DNA of 64,000 bases from Porites lobata (GCA_942486035.1 CALNXK010000007.1:3560001-3624000); one strand, 5' to 3'. Counted from the stretch's first letter, positions 20,271-32,787 are shown. A program made the numbers and translations. Notes: generated from the letters alone by a model not told the origin.

Positions 20271-22877
20271 TACTGGGCTGCCTGTGCGGCCCAGTCATAT
20301 ATTCGGTTTTCGGTCGTCGATGTCGAAAGACCGTCATCCGGGGGCGGAGGACACGAGGGTCTGGTACCGAGAAACGATGTTCTCACAAATGGTTTCATAT
20401 GATTTTCTCTTACACGAGCCCTTGCAAGGATACTTTTTGTACCTCGTCTCCGCTCCCCCTGAAAAACCCACAAGGCGTTGCGAACCTGAAGAAGGCTATT
20501 TGCGTTGTTCGAAGCGACTCGATCATAGGAGTCACTCTATAATTTTTTTATTGTTCGAGTTTAAGTCAGTTAGATGATGTTGGCGCTGGGAAACTCAGAG
20601 AAATGCTCGCGTTGCATTCAAACCGACACGCCGTTCACTGTAGGTTCACACCAAAAGATGACTGTCAGCGTCAGGTTTGGAACGCCTGGGCCGCTTCGTG
20701 AACTCAAAGAGAGACTTAACGATCGATGTAGTACATGAGCAATTAAGACGCACAATTTATGAGCAAAGTATTTCACCAGTTGACGACACTACGGCTGAAG
20801 ACTTGATTGTAAGCTGTCGTAGTCAGTGAAGCGAACAACTCAGTTGCCGATGAATGGCAGATGAATCCTGATGTTACGCACGTCGATGAGAGAGGGACGT
20901 GACAACTTTGCCATGTTAGAAGACTGGCTTCTCCTTTAAATATTTCCTTCTATTTAATTTGGAGGTGTAAATTTCGGATACTGAGGATAAAAAAGACACG
21001 GACAAAAATAGGAACTCTGCGAATTTCCTACACAAGTTCAAGGCTTGACTTGAGGAAAATAGGAGTTATTACTGACAAGGTTTGGTGACTGAGTAGAGCA
21101 TACAAGTGTAGCCCACGTCGAGGTTTCCGGGGTTTGCTTTTGTTTGTATCTGTATTTTGCTAAGCTTTTACCATTAAATTTGTACATGATCTAGTGATCA
21201 CAATTCTGTGTTTTCGCCCATTCAACAAGCACGCTATATTGACGTCAGCATTATCGAGTTCCAGAAACATGCCTTTGAAAATTTTCAGCTCTCGTGATGT
21301 TTCTTGATATTTCTTCTACCATTTTATGGAGATGTAAACTGAAGTCACCGCAAAATGGAAACTTAAAAAAGCGTATAATCCATTTATCTGGAAACATAAT
21401 ACAGATGACTTATATGACCTTTATTTTCCTAAAGGTGTTTTGAATACGAAGGAACACCGTCAATGTGAGGGGTAAAAACAGCATTAATATACTCAGTATA
21501 TGAACCATAGCGTTTTAACTAATATAAGGGTCAATTATTATGCATTGAGATGAATCGCTTGCAAAGAGAGACTTCGCTTGAAGATGTGATCAGAAGTAAA
21601 CAAAGTCACCATAGTGCGTCACGTTTAGTCTTTTTAATATCCAAGGACTGTAAATAGTGATTCCATATTGTTTAGCTAGCACAAAAACTTCGGAGGAGTT
21701 ATAAAGCGGCATAGTTATCGTCCATGAAGAAAAGTTAGTCATGGGTGAGACAAACAATGAACTCGAGCGAATTTTTAACTCATATCGGTATCAGGTAAAA
21801 AATATGTTGTCGATCGTTTCATCTATTTACATTGTTTGAAGTGCGTGCTGCTGAAAGGAACATGCGAGCGAGAAATCTTCAAACTTGTTTAGGTCACAAA
21901 ATGCAAAGGATTTTATTCCTTTAAGTTAGAGAAAATACCAAGAGGAAAATCTTAAAACTGAGTATTTTTTATATTGTGGAAAAAATACTGCCGGTTTTTA
22001 TGTAGACTCTAGACCGCAAATTAGGATTCTCTATTTACTGCATGTTTCACAAACATGCGAAAGCCAACCGACGATTGCGTTTTGCGCTGCTGTCAATCAT
22101 CTTATCTTAACGGACCTCTTAGGAAACAAAACTTTACTTCACGGGTTCAAAAGGTCATGGTTTGCGATTTGTGGATTTCGATCCGTTTTGTGTTTCTCTG
22201 TTTCAAGGTTCGTCGCTTGTGATCGTAATTATGATTGACAGCAGCGAAAAACACAATTGTGAAGGTGGCTTTTGAAGTTTAGAGTTCGCATGTTTGTGAA
22301 AAACGCAGCAAAGTCTAAGTGCAGTAAGAGGCTCCTGGATCAGGCGGGATCAATGGGCAGTTGGCTGTCTGTTTTAGTATACTTCTGGTTTAATTTTCAT
22401 ATAATACAATATTTCTGTCTAGTGTAAATCAGCTCCGTCCGTCGCACTTTATGATCGTAGAAAGACAACAATTTTTGGAATTTCCGCTTACGTCAAATTA
22501 GTCACGTTATACTGTCACGCTATATTTTGGGGCACAGAGGGATTGGGGGAGGGGTGCGTGAAAATAATGCAAATCGTCTCCTGCTTAGAATTAATGGCTA
22601 ACTTGTTTATTTTTATTCATGATGGTGGATTTTAAAAGTAATTATACAGCCCCCACTTAAAAATGGTACTCTTTTTTTTTTTTGGTCACGAAAGTCTTTC
22701 AAAAGGGTACAATGTTCTGAATGAGTTTATGTTTCAGTCTCACATGAGATTCTGTCGCATGCAATGGTCGGCGGCAAGGTTTTGTAGTAGGCTCATGAGT
22801 GTGTATAGCCACCTCCTCCCCTCAGAAAAAATAGCCCCTTTGCAGCCCAGTTAAAAATCGCTTTTCGGCGATTCTTG
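20271..22877. mobile_element. About 2.6 kb inserted into the right arm of the piggyBac element
   Basis: Alignment with the left arm stops at gagtttcttttt (about 20260-20270) and resumes at ttcagaatggtatcggtc (about 22878). The outer bases of the insert, ACTGGGCTGC and GCAGCCCAGT, are inverted (20272-20281 and 22842-22851). The left one also forms its own hairpin with gcggcccagt, so the exact ends are uncertain. Overlapping frames at 20198-20577 have no recognisable content. No transposase. Confidence 0.55.
22038..22308. mobile_element. Imperfect inverted-repeat element (MITE-like)
   Basis: ctgcatgtttcacaaacatg and gctgctgtcaatcat on the left pair with atgattgacagcagc and cgcatgtttgtgaaaaacgcag on the right. 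No target duplication was identified. Confidence 0.6.
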
Positions 22878-24164
22878 TTCAGAATGGTATCGGTCTTCGC
22901 GCTATAACCTGGGTCTCAAAGTTCTTTGTCACGCAATCTCGTTTCACTAAAGGTTTCGGGTCTGTTGGCAAAAATGTGAGTTAGGTGAAAATGTTTCCCT
23001 TTTTTTATAGCTATAAAAATTTGTTTCATGAGAAATGAGAGCATTTTAAAGAATAGTTACCAACACTAAAGCCGTTTTGTACATGATGATAACTGTACAC
23101 CACTGACGACAATAGTAACAAGTACGCACGTTAGGGAAGTGTTTTAGTCAAGAAGTTTATAGCTCACTTTCGCACAGTAAAATTGCTTTTCGTTTTGAAA
23201 AGTTGCCACTGTGAAATCTAGAATCATTTTTGGTGTTTAAATCTACGGAAAAAAGGCGAATTTGCGCCAGAGTTTCAAATGCTGTCTAATTAAAGTTCTC
23301 GCTTGTATTCATCAATACAACTGCAAGTTCAAAGGTAGTACATCACGCGAGTACCGTGTTTTCAGTTGTAAAAACTCGCAGTTTGAATTTTCCCCAAATT
23401 TATTTCACAGATTGATAGGGGAAGCATTGCTCTTTCTCTGGAATACTGTCTTTCTAATGAAAGCCATGTAAGCCATGCATGTACCAGGAAGGGATTTTCG
23501 CCGTTTAAAAATCGGAAAATTGATGGTCGCGATAATACTGATTTAGAGGGTAATTTTGAAAAAATATTAAAAAATCAGATTGAAATCTTTTGAAATTGTA
23601 ACAACATTTAGATACAAAGGAAGGGTCGTCAAATTGTTTAATATAAGAAAAGTCATGGTATTAGTTTAATTTTCTATTCACGAAGCGAGGATATCACGCA
23701 CATTTTTCGGTGGTTTGAAGGACTCTCGAAGGTGAAAATTTAAAAAAATTGATTATTTTGGAAAATGTAAAGTCAAACAAACTGAGTCTTGTAATTTCTA
23801 AAATAGTTTTCAAAGAGCTTTGTTGTGACAAAGTTTGGGGGATTTGGATATTTTCATCTTGCACACCAATCCGTGGTATTTACAGAAAGTCGCTCTTAAG
23901 GGGTGTTTAGATTTCAGACTATGTACATCCTACAGACTACGACAAGCTTTGAGCACGCTATGCACCCGCTGAGGCTATTGTACAGTCTTAGGGGCTGTTT
24001 ACATGGAGGGAAGAAGATTCTCACACCAGGAAGAGGCTAGAAGGCGGAAGAACTTTTCGTTGGGTTTACATGCGGAAATCGTGGTCCGTGCAGTTAACAG
24101 AAGAGAAGGAATCAAAGAGCAAAGGTAACCCGTTGAACGACCTCCCGCCATTTTTGTTTTGTTT

Positions 24165-24273
24165 GTCCCTAGTACTAGGATCTTCCTAGCGAAGGCAGTT
24201 TACATAGTATTAGGATCTTCCTAGTGCTAGGGTGTTCCTGTCTCTTAGCTAAGAAGGTCCTAGCACTGGGGAC
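24165..24273. repeat. Inverted-repeat unit with internal CTAGGATCTTCCTAG copies
   Basis: gtccctagtactaggatctt pairs with a copy ending ctagcactggggac. Two further ctaggatcttcctag-like palindromes lie between them. Probably part of a larger repeat that starts around 23994 (gggctgtttacatggaggga). Confidence 0.55.
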
Positions 24274-24993
24274 AATTACAACCCTTTACATGGAAACTGA
24301 ATACAGAAAACATAAGGCACCAGGATAATCCACCGGCCTTATAGGATCTTTCTTCTTCCATGTATATAAGGCATTCATGTTCTTGAAGGGCTGAAGGTTT
24401 GTAATTCGTTAAACGTAGTAATAAGAAGTAGATGCCCGTAAGCATTTTGCTACGATTTTAAAGTTGATGGCGTTGCTAAATAAAGAAAATATAAATTTAG
24501 TTAAGAGAGCCTGAGGTCACATGTGAACGCTTAAGTAACTTGTTAGTACGTGCAATTGGTTGCAGCTAATGGCCAGAAATTATTAACGTTAAAACTAACC
24601 ATTATGCAATTTCTCTGAATAAGAATTGCTGTTTTCAATCGCCCGAAAAGAGGGATGGATAGAGAGAGTCAGAGTGTAAGGAGTGGAAATATTGCAGATT
24701 AAAAAATAAAATTTAGCAGATGTTTGCATTTTGCCTATTGGCGATTTTAATATCATCAAAAAGCAAACGCTTTTATTTTTCGTTAAATACAATGAGAATT
24801 TCCTTTTCTACTTCGAGGTCCGATTTTTGCAAATTCGACACTACTCCTATGCACGGAGCCTGATAGCAAGATAATGAGAAAAAAATAAAATGAGCCGAGA
24901 CTGTGTGCAATATTGATTTCAAAACAGAACTTCTAAAGACTTAATTTGCAGTAAAAATCTCTGCGTGAATTAATTATGTGTTTCTTGTCAATA
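24274..24993. other. No gene seen
   Basis: AT-rich sequence with short minus-strand frames that have no recognisable content. Confidence 0.3.
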
Positions 24994-25351
24994 CCGTAAA
25001 TGATCGATTGAGCGCCGCGTAATCGGAAGCGGCGCTTATTCGAGAGCGGCACTAATTTTAACTACGAGTAACGCGTTGAGGGGGATACAGAGAGAACTCA
25101 CAGTTGTGCAAGAAAAAGGAATAACGTGTTCACCTCGAACAGTTATGTTATCACGAGTTGATCGTGGTCTTATTTCTCAAGCAATATGGTTTTGATATCT
25201 CTTTATATCAAGCGCCGTATAAGGTTGGGCGTTTCTTTCTAGATACCCAAATTAGCGCCGTGGCGCCTATTCGAAAGCGGCGCTTATAAAATTATTTTCG
25301 GTAAAGATGCGACGCTTATTCGATTAGCGGCACTTAATCGATCATTTACGG
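24994..25351. mobile_element. MITE with CCGTAAATGATCGATT ends
   Basis: ccgtaaatgatcgattgagc on the left and cttaatcgatcatttacgg on the right are inverted copies. gcggcgcttattcga motifs repeat inside. TA precedes the left end; the right flank is changed. Confidence 0.7.
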
Positions 25352-25389
25352 GATCTAGCAATTGTCACACAGGTAACTTCAGAAAAATG

Positions 25390-25687
25390 TCATTTACAGT
25401 TATATGTAATATGCTGTAATTCATCTCCTTTGCAGGGAACTTGTCGCCACTTTGAGTTGTAGACGGACTGCGGGGATTGATTTGGAGAAAGACTCGGATT
25501 AATGGATGATTCAACCCAGTCACTTGTCGAAGCCAAAACACCTGCATCATTTAAAACGGCTCTGACTCTGTTTGCCAAACTCTGTAGTCCGCTTCCGGGA
25601 AATGAAAACCATTCCGTTCCTCCTCTACAACTGGGATAAATATTATAACCGCTGTCTGTCAAATTTCGGCGGACCCTTCTTTCCGCT
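25390..25687 (-). CDS. Unknown protein, downstream half of a split minus-strand exon
   Basis: On the minus strand, codons run open from 25687 (inside the TCTTTCCGCT target site) through SCRGGTEWFSFPGSGLQS, then RVRAVLNDAGVLASTSDWVE and a Ser/Pro/Asn-rich tail, to a stop at 25390. The frame is the direct continuation of the open frame at 29087-28702 when the 3-kb element and one copy of its 10-bp duplication are skipped. I do not recognise a family. The real 3' limit may be a splice donor before the stop; the sequence does not settle this. It could be a host exon or part of another old element. Confidence 0.45.
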
Positions 25688-28600
25688 GGATGTTACTAAA
25701 ACGGGGAACGGGGAGCGGGGAGCGGGGAACGGGGAACGGGGAACGGGGAACGGAAGTCTGGGAACGAGTTGTCAGCGGAAACCTCCATAAAAATCCAAAA
25801 TGGCCGGTAAGGATCAAGAACCCGGTAAGATCGATGATAGAGAAGCGTCGAAACAACACTTAAGGTCGCTATTTTACTAATGAACTATATGCTCATGAGG
25901 TGCTTGAAATAATACGGAGGTAATAATGTCATGACATTTTTCACGCTTTTGCGTTTTACTAAACAACAAAATATGCTCTAACAGCAGTTGAAAGAAGCTA
26001 CAGTCGGGACAAAAACTCTCAAAGCACAGCCGTATTTGGAACTCAAGCGAATCTATACTGGGTCTAACTCACAAAGCAATGAACTACTTTTGCTTGACGC
26101 TTTTCGTAGGATTTTGGCTTAAATACATGCTGAAAGAAAACGTAGATCGAAGCAGCCAGGTGTATTTCCTCGACAGTAATAGTGTAGCAGTGGAGCTCCT
26201 TCCTAGCTGTAGCGTTTTTTCAAGCCCAAATTAAAACATGTTGGCGATGAGATAAAACTGTAAGTCTAATAATATTATATTTACAAACCTATGATGAGAA
26301 GTAAGTGCAATTGTATTGTTTGAAAAGATAAGATGGATCAGGTTATTTAATACATCAATAAAAGGCAACTTTAAACATATTAACGGGCAACGTGCCAGGA
26401 ACATCAATCATACCTTGGTCTTAAAGATGTCAGTTGTTTCAAAGCAAATGGCTATGCTGTGGTTTTATTTAATTATAACCTAGGTTTAGATTTTGCTTCC
26501 CTTTGTTTGGGGGTACGGTAATATGAATTTTATGATTATGAGTTCAAAACAAAGAGAATAAAATTCAAACTTAGGATAAAAGTGAACCACAACTGAGCTG
26601 CAATATTAAGTGTTGCAAGTATACGTGGGGGAAGTACTTTAAAGTCTTTGGTTGGAAGGTACTTTCTAAAGGCTAGCTGTTAAAATATGCATGGTAAGTA
26701 TACTTCCTCTGTTTAGCCCTCTGAATGCTTTTTTTTTTCTAGGGGGACTCGTTTAATGTTTTTGCAGAGGGGAGCTCTGCTTCTCTTTAATGAACATTAT
26801 TTTTACTGTGGAGAAAAATATTTCAAGCTCAGTGTAAAACTGAATGTATCAGTGACTTAAACCAGTTAATATTGTCAAGCTGCTTTATTAGCTTGATTTA
26901 GTAATATTGCAGTGCACCTACCATCAAGCATCACATCATCAATGTTGCAGAGGTTGGCAGCTTATTAGAAGGTGGTTGATAAGCCTTCAAGCAAGCTGTC
27001 TGTAGTTTTGGAAATAAAGAGTCTAAGGTCTCACACAAGTGATGGGAGGCAAAAGATTGGAGTGCCGATACGTTTTTCAGTAAACATGCGCAACTGTATG
27101 TGTATAGTGGCCACATTACACTTACTCAATGCATGTAAAATAACACAATAGATCTTGCTACCCATTTTCCCTGATTTTATTTCCCCTCCAGGGGACATAA
27201 TTTCTTTTAACATATAGGGGTTTTCAAAAAAGGGGCAAGAAGCTTTTAAATGAATTTTAATTCATTTAATGAAGCACAGTATCAAAGAAATTAAAGAGAA
27301 GAATCAGACTAGAGTAACAGTAACCCAGAGGGGAGGGGGGGGGTACTCACCAAAGAGGCTCTGCCCCAGGGACCAACCCTTTACCCTTTGTATGTACCAT
27401 TTTAGACAGAAAAGGTACCCCTTTTGTATACCCTCTAGTGACAAATGGTACCCCTTTCACACACCTTATTTTGAACGCTGCATCCCTTTTTAACTGCTGT
27501 AAATACACCATCTTTACAATATGAATAAATAGCTAAAACATGTTTTCTTGTCTCTCACATCCATAAAATGCATCTGTGACTGATCTGATTTTGGTCCCTT
27601 TCATATACTTCACTATAAAAACCCCTTCCCTTTCATGTACCTGAAGCCTGAAAAAGGCTTCTGGCTCTGTTTAGGCCATTATAGTACCCCCTCCTCCTGC
27701 ACCGAGAACAGTACTTGATACAGCGATATTGTATGGTATGAATTGCACCAAACATTTCGTGCTCATGAGGAGGTACTTTGATTATTTTACGACATTTTTC
27801 TTCAAAAGGGAGGGGTTTGGGATCACATTCTTAGGGGGGCGGGGGGTTAATTGAGGATCTGCAGTGAGTGAGAATGTTGCATTCAATGCAATCCAATGGT
27901 TTTGATTCAGGAAAGGGTCATCAGGGGTATTACGCAGAAAGACAAATGGCCACTGTACGACAGTGGACTTTGAAGCAGTTACTGATTAGGGTGAGGAAAA
28001 TGAAAGAATTAGGTTCCATTAGGGTCATTATACTGGTCTATACTGGGCAAACTGACCTGAAACAAATTGTTTCACAAAATAATAAAATGATATTATTTTA
28101 TTTTCATGGATCAGTGAAACACTTCAATATCGTGAATGCTTGCAGTGTAGTAAATCTAATAATATTAAAAGCAGAACCAGATTGTTAAAGTAGTCTTACT
28201 AATTATGTGTTGACGTGGTCAATAACATTTTTCAAAGCAGTCATCTCTATCAAAGGAAATAGAAGAAGTCTGCACACAAGCTACTTGACTACTTCGATTT
28301 ATGTTATTTATCATGGAAAAGTAGTTCATTGCTTTGTGGGCTAGACTCAGTATAGATTCGCTTGAGTTCCAAATATGGCTGTACATGTGCTTTGAGACTT
28401 TTTGTCCCGATTGGCTTCTTTCAACTGCTGTTGGAGCACATTTTGTTTCCTACGGATAATTGTTTAGTACAATGCAAAAAGGTGAAAAACGTCATGAAGT
28501 TATTACCTCCGTATTATTTCAAGCACCTCATGAGCATATAGTTCAAGTAAAATAACGCCGTTATCGGTTAAGTTTGTTTCGACGGTTCTCTATCATCGAT

Positions 28601-28701
28601 CATCGGCCATATTGGATTTTTATGGAGGTTTCCGCTGACAACTCGTTCCCAGACTTCCGTTCCCCGTTCCCCGCTCCCCGTTCCCCGTTTTAGTAACATC
28701 C
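25688..28701. mobile_element. 3.0-kb inverted-repeat element with 10-bp duplication and GAACGGG minisatellite ends
   Basis: The ends GGATGTTACTAAAACGGGG and its complement bound arms of about 400 bp (25688-26093 and 28322-28701). TCTTTCCGCT stands at 25678-25687 and again at 28702-28711, a perfect 10-bp duplication. Close to each end the arms carry tandem GGGAACG/GGGAGCG units, about seven on the left and four on the right. The 2.2-kb centre has no long open frame; a G-rich stretch near 27330 and ggtacccc-rich repeats lie at 27340-27480. A 9-10-bp duplication suggests a Mutator-like non-autonomous element. Confidence 0.85.
25703..25753 (+). repeat. GGGAACG minisatellite in the left arm
   Basis: About seven 7-bp units (ggggaac/ggggagc). 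The right arm has a shorter array at about 28660-28688 in the opposite sense, so the array length changed after the arms formed. Confidence 0.85.
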
Positions 28702-29087
28702 TCTTTCCGCTGCGCTTAGCTGCTCAGTAACAGGAAACATATGGTTACATACCAATTGGTGAGGGTTTCCAGTCTGAAGTTCCCGTACTCGAGCTTCGCA
28801 ATTATTGTCAGGTCTAGATGATGAGCCTACCTTCCCGAATGGTGGCGCGGGCTGGCTTAGACAAGCCCGCATATTAATGATATATACAACGCCCGTAGTT
28901 TTCTTTGGTTTTGGTTTCGGCTTCTGCTGCACTGTGCTAGGGCCCGCTTGGGAGGGCTTATTCGTCTTAACTAGTCGATGAGGCTGCGTCTTCTGAGGCT
29001 TTGATGATGCTGTTTTTCGGTGGCGTCTACCGGCACCTTGTAAGTTCGCGTCTTCGGCCGGTTCAAACCATTCTGAGGAGTCCGCAC
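28702..29087 (-). CDS. Unknown protein, upstream half of a split minus-strand exon
   Basis: The minus strand is open from a possible splice acceptor (acaacaaaacag, AG at 29089-29088) down to the target site at 28711-28702. The reading is Lys/Pro/Gln/Thr-rich (QQKPKPKPKKTTG), then has RACLSQPAPPFGK and CEARVRELQTGNPHQLVCNH, and ends in EQLSAAER at the 10-bp duplication. A stop lies upstream of the acceptor in the same frame, so an intron is likely if this is a gene. The continuation is at 25687-25390 in the same phase. I cannot name the protein. Without transcripts, a host gene is an inference from the long open frame and the plausible acceptor. Confidence 0.45.
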
Positions 29088-29461
29088 CTGTTTTGTTGTA
29101 AACAAAAGTGAGAATATTTTGATCCTAGCAAATTTCGGTCTTACCAAATTTAAGGCGCCTAGGAGTCTTTCAAATTAGTGCAATGGCTAACTTGGAAATT
29201 AGATTTCAAGCTCCTTTGACTCGTCCAGGCATTAAACTTGAGAAGATCACGAGGGGGGTGGGGGGGGGGCCTGAAAGTAGGCTTTGAAGATGCCTTATCG
29301 AACGGCAGAACTTTTGACTGTACAACAATGACGAAAAACAAAAAGCTTTAATGGTAGAAGGAATGAAACTTGTAATTGGGAATCACCAAGAGCTAAAATC
29401 AAACTAAGATTACTTCTAAATATGCAGCAGCCCGCCGTGACATAAGACCATCAAGGTTATA

Positions 29462-29664
29462 CAGTCAACTCTCTCATAGCGACCATTTCTCGTAAGCGAC
29501 CACCTCCCGTAAGCGACTACTTTACAAATAATCCTTTTGTTTCTTAGTCAAACAGTTCAATGTGATTTCTTTTTCTTCATTATTCCCGTAGACGACCACC
29601 TCCCGTAAGCGACCACTTTAATTTGTCGTGCACCAAGGGTGGTCGCTTACGAGAGAGTAGACTG
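29462..29664. mobile_element. 203-bp TA-flanked MITE with CGACCACC motifs
   Basis: It starts CAGTCAACTCTCTC and ends GAGAGAGTAGACTG, with TA on both sides. Inside, ctcccgtaagcgaccac occurs at both ends. Related to 15828-16208, and its CAGTC ends resemble 47764-48155. Confidence 0.75.
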
Positions 29665-30656
29665 TATTTTAGAAAGTCATCAATTACTTTCCAACATAGT
29701 AAGCCAAGTAGAAGATGTATGAACCGTTATTGCTAACAAGCCACCTCGCAGCCTTGCGATCTTCGCGGCAGTATAATAAACACAAGAAAGCCGCGCGCGA
29801 AAGTCTCAAGGTACTGAAGGTAGAATGAATTTTCAAGCGATGTAACGTAAAATAGTGTAAGTGAACTTTTATGACCTAATGCAGAACAGAGAATATAATA
29901 AGAAAACTTTTTATGTTATCTAAAGACAATATTTCAAATTCTTTATGCAGTAGAACAGTTTACTTTATTATTTTCAAGGTAAACTTTCAGTCATGAAATC
30001 GAATTGAGTTAAAAATATTTTACCCAAATTCACTTCCTGTTTACGCCGATAAGAAAAACTAATTTCTCTCGCATTCATTCGATCTTCTAACTTTTACGTT
30101 TTTGCCAATATTGTTATATATTTGTTTATAGGTAATTGGAAGCCGTGTCAATTTTGCGTAATTCTGCCCGGCCCGAGTTACGTTGCAGCTAATTTTAATT
30201 AACGGGTGAGGCTGTAAATTCCTTTTTTCCACAAAGCGGTTTGGGTTTTCGTATGCCGCGGTGTCGTACTGATCAGTTCCTTTCGTTTTTTTTTTTTTCG
30301 TCATAGGGTGTTCTGTAATTAAGTGCTATACTGCAATTTTAATTTACGGTAGTTTTGCAAAAAACTGGCTTTGAGGTCCCTGCTTGCCTACAGCAGGCCT
30401 CTGTATTTATTCCCTTGTGAGTGTTTTTGTTGGTAGTGTAGGCGAGGAACTTTCTGTCGATTGATTTTCAAAATTACGTTGCGACTACAATCCTGGCCAA
30501 AACGAGTTGGGACTCTTCTCGTACCCCATCTCCTTTTTGGCAGGAAATTGTTTGACCGTAGTTGCAAAACAGTAGGGATTTAAAGCCGACGACTACGAAA
30601 GGATCTAGTACGGTGAACAGAAGTATTCTTTTTTGCCGCTACGCGTCACTGCCTCA
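29665..30656. other. No gene seen
   Basis: AT-rich with a T run at 30286-30298. Short frames only. Confidence 0.3.
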
Positions 30657-30665
30657 AGTTCAAGG

Positions 30666-32770
30666 TAGCTTGCGAGCAAGCTCTCCGGGGAGCTCTGGCG
30701 CCAGGGTGGGAAAAGGAAGGAGAGCAGTGATTGCAGCTATGTCTCTGGAATTTGAATTCCACCTCCAATTCCCCTGTGGCTCGCCGTCGATTGAGCTCTC
30801 AGATTTGTACACGACCCGAAATGATCCCCGACCTCAAATGATCTCCAAAATCGACCTAAACACGACGCGAAATGATCCCCGACCCCAAATGATCCCCAAT
30901 TTTTTTTTTCACACGCGACCTGAAAAGATCCCCGAGGAATTATCGGAATGGAATAGGAGGAAGATGCTAGAATTACTAGCATAAAGTAAATTAAAGAATT
31001 TTGACTCGAATTGTTTGAAGTGTTGATGTATTTATAAATTTTAGACAATTTATTAAATAATTTTATTATTCATTCAAAATATTTCCCCAATTCTGATTGG
31101 CTAAAAGCACACGCATAATTCACCATAACTAGCTAGCTACTGATGACCAAATTTGGAAGAATTTTGCGTTTAATGAACCGATGACGTGCAGCTTTCTTGC
31201 AGGTTAATGCACCGTTAACAGAGAAGACCTGGAGACGAGATTGAGTTGTTTTGGTTTTCAATACAATAAATGGCGACATTTCTCTCGTTTCAAGTAAGAA
31301 CTAGGCGAAAGAATAGCTAAACACATGGCAAGAACAGCAAGAAGACAACTCGAAGGGTGACACTCGATCGGCTGCTATTTGAAGAATATTTGCGGAGCCG
31401 AACCACCCTAAACGTGCACTATCGAAGATGAACTTAAACATCGATGGATCGATGGGGGTAAGCATGTTTTAACCATGTTTTTAAACTAGGAATTATTTTG
31501 AATGAATAATAAAACAATTATTGAATTCGGCTTTCATATCATATGAAAAATAACGGAGATCTCGGAGGGTGTTATCCGCCTTGGCCTACGGCCTCGATGG
31601 ATAACACCCTCCTCGATCTCCATAATTCTTCATAAGATACTCAGCCTCATTCATTAATTGTTAACGAATTTTGCCAGAACTTTAGAGTTTAAATTGGAGG
31701 TTTAAATCGTGCAAATAGCATCTCGTTAGGCCCGGTTTAAACGTCAAATTTCAAATGTGCCGAGTCTGATGCCTATGTGGTTCTAGTTAGATAAGTAAAT
31801 CCGCTATTTTAGACGTCGAATCATGAGTTTGTCTTTATACAGTTGGGAAAAAATTGAGAATTGTGGGTTATAATAAATTAAACATGATTTAAAAATTCGA
31901 TTCGGCACAAAGACAACGCTTGAACTTCTGTCGAGATTTGACTTGCTCAGTCGAAGATGCGACAGAAGTCGTGTTGTCGAATTTAATTTTAGTTAAACGT
32001 CGAACTTCCTACGGATTCAACACCTGAATTTTAAAAAGTTTAAAATTTGGCACATGTGAAATGCGAAGTTTAAACTGGGCCGAAGTGACGCTCTTCAAAA
32101 AGCAAATTTGAATAGAATCACAGTTGTAAAGCACGCGGTCCTGCGCGACATTGTTGTATCCGACTGATCTTCCGGTAAAAAGTCCAGCGAAACAGACAGC
32201 GACGAGACTGGGACGAAACTGGAAGTATTTTAGCACTACAGTTCCATGTCCGTCTGTCTGGTACAACGACCTTCACATTATTACGGAAAAAGTAGATTCC
32301 AGGCAATTAATATAACTAAAAATAACTTTGTGCAGTCGATTAGCCATTTTGAAAAGATTTCGCGTCTATAGCCGAAAAACTTCGCATTTCGTATTAATCG
32401 AAAAACGCAATAAAAAACGCTTTAATCTTATCCCCGAGATGGAAATGTTTTCCCATTCCACCCCTATAATTCCTCGGAGATCATTTCAGGTCGCGTGTGA
32501 AAAAATTGGGGGATCATTTGGGGTCGGGGATCATTTCGGGTCGTGTACAGATTTCCGCCTATCAGCACCCAGCGGAAACGAACGCGAATGTAAACAATTG
32601 AAAAAGACGTGCCAAGGGTAATGACGTCTTTACTAATGTCATCTCCGCCAATCAGCATTTCGCATCTACTTTTTCGATGCAGATATTCAAATTTCAGAGA
32701 CGTAGTTGCAAGCTTTCCTTCCTTTTCCCGCCTCGCCACCAGAACGTCACGGAGGGCTTGCTCGTAGGCC
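30666..32770. mobile_element. 2.1-kb inverted-repeat element with 9-bp duplication
   Basis: AGTTCAAGG flanks both sides (30657-30665 and 32771-32779). The left end TAGCTTGCGAGCAAGCTCTC and the right end (ggagggcttgctcgtaggcc) are diverged inverted copies. The arms continue through gggaaaaggaagg and through tandem acgacccgaaatgatccccg motifs (30815-30910 and 32488-32556). No transposase. The end sequence matches that of the 45-bp unit at 42101. Confidence 0.8.
31515..31660. mobile_element. Palindromic MITE nested in the 30.7-32.8 kb element
   Basis: caattattgaattcggcttt on the left meets a diverged complement ending cattaattg. The centre ggagggtgttatccgccttg pairs with a copy reading ggataacaccctcc. 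Confidence 0.7.
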
Positions 32771-32787
32771 AGTTCAAGGAACCACGA

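Larger units (their letters stand above)
8814..23895. mobile_element. 15-kb piggyBac element with long terminal inverted repeats, multiply nested
   Basis: Both ends start GAGCGACTTT after a TTAA (left 8810-8813, right 23896-23899), and sequence outside the TTAAs differs. The inverted arms share more than 1 kb: left 8814 to about 10870, right about 20110 to 23895. Each arm is broken by a later insertion (9591-10434 on the left, about 20271-22877 on the right). The interior holds a piggyBac-type transposase pseudogene (11542-18618) that is itself split by a 5.8-kb element. TTAA duplication plus a piggyBac gene fixes the superfamily. The long arms are unusual for piggyBac. Confidence 0.85.

Noticed and set aside
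20198..20577. Two overlapping frames of 108-114 codons
   Set aside because: They start in the right arm of the piggyBac element and run into inserted DNA. Neither has recognisable content.
30562..30984. A 140-codon plus-strand frame
   Set aside because: It crosses the target site and the arm of the 2.1-kb element, with its tandem gaccc(g/c)aaatgatcccc repeats. It is repeat-derived.
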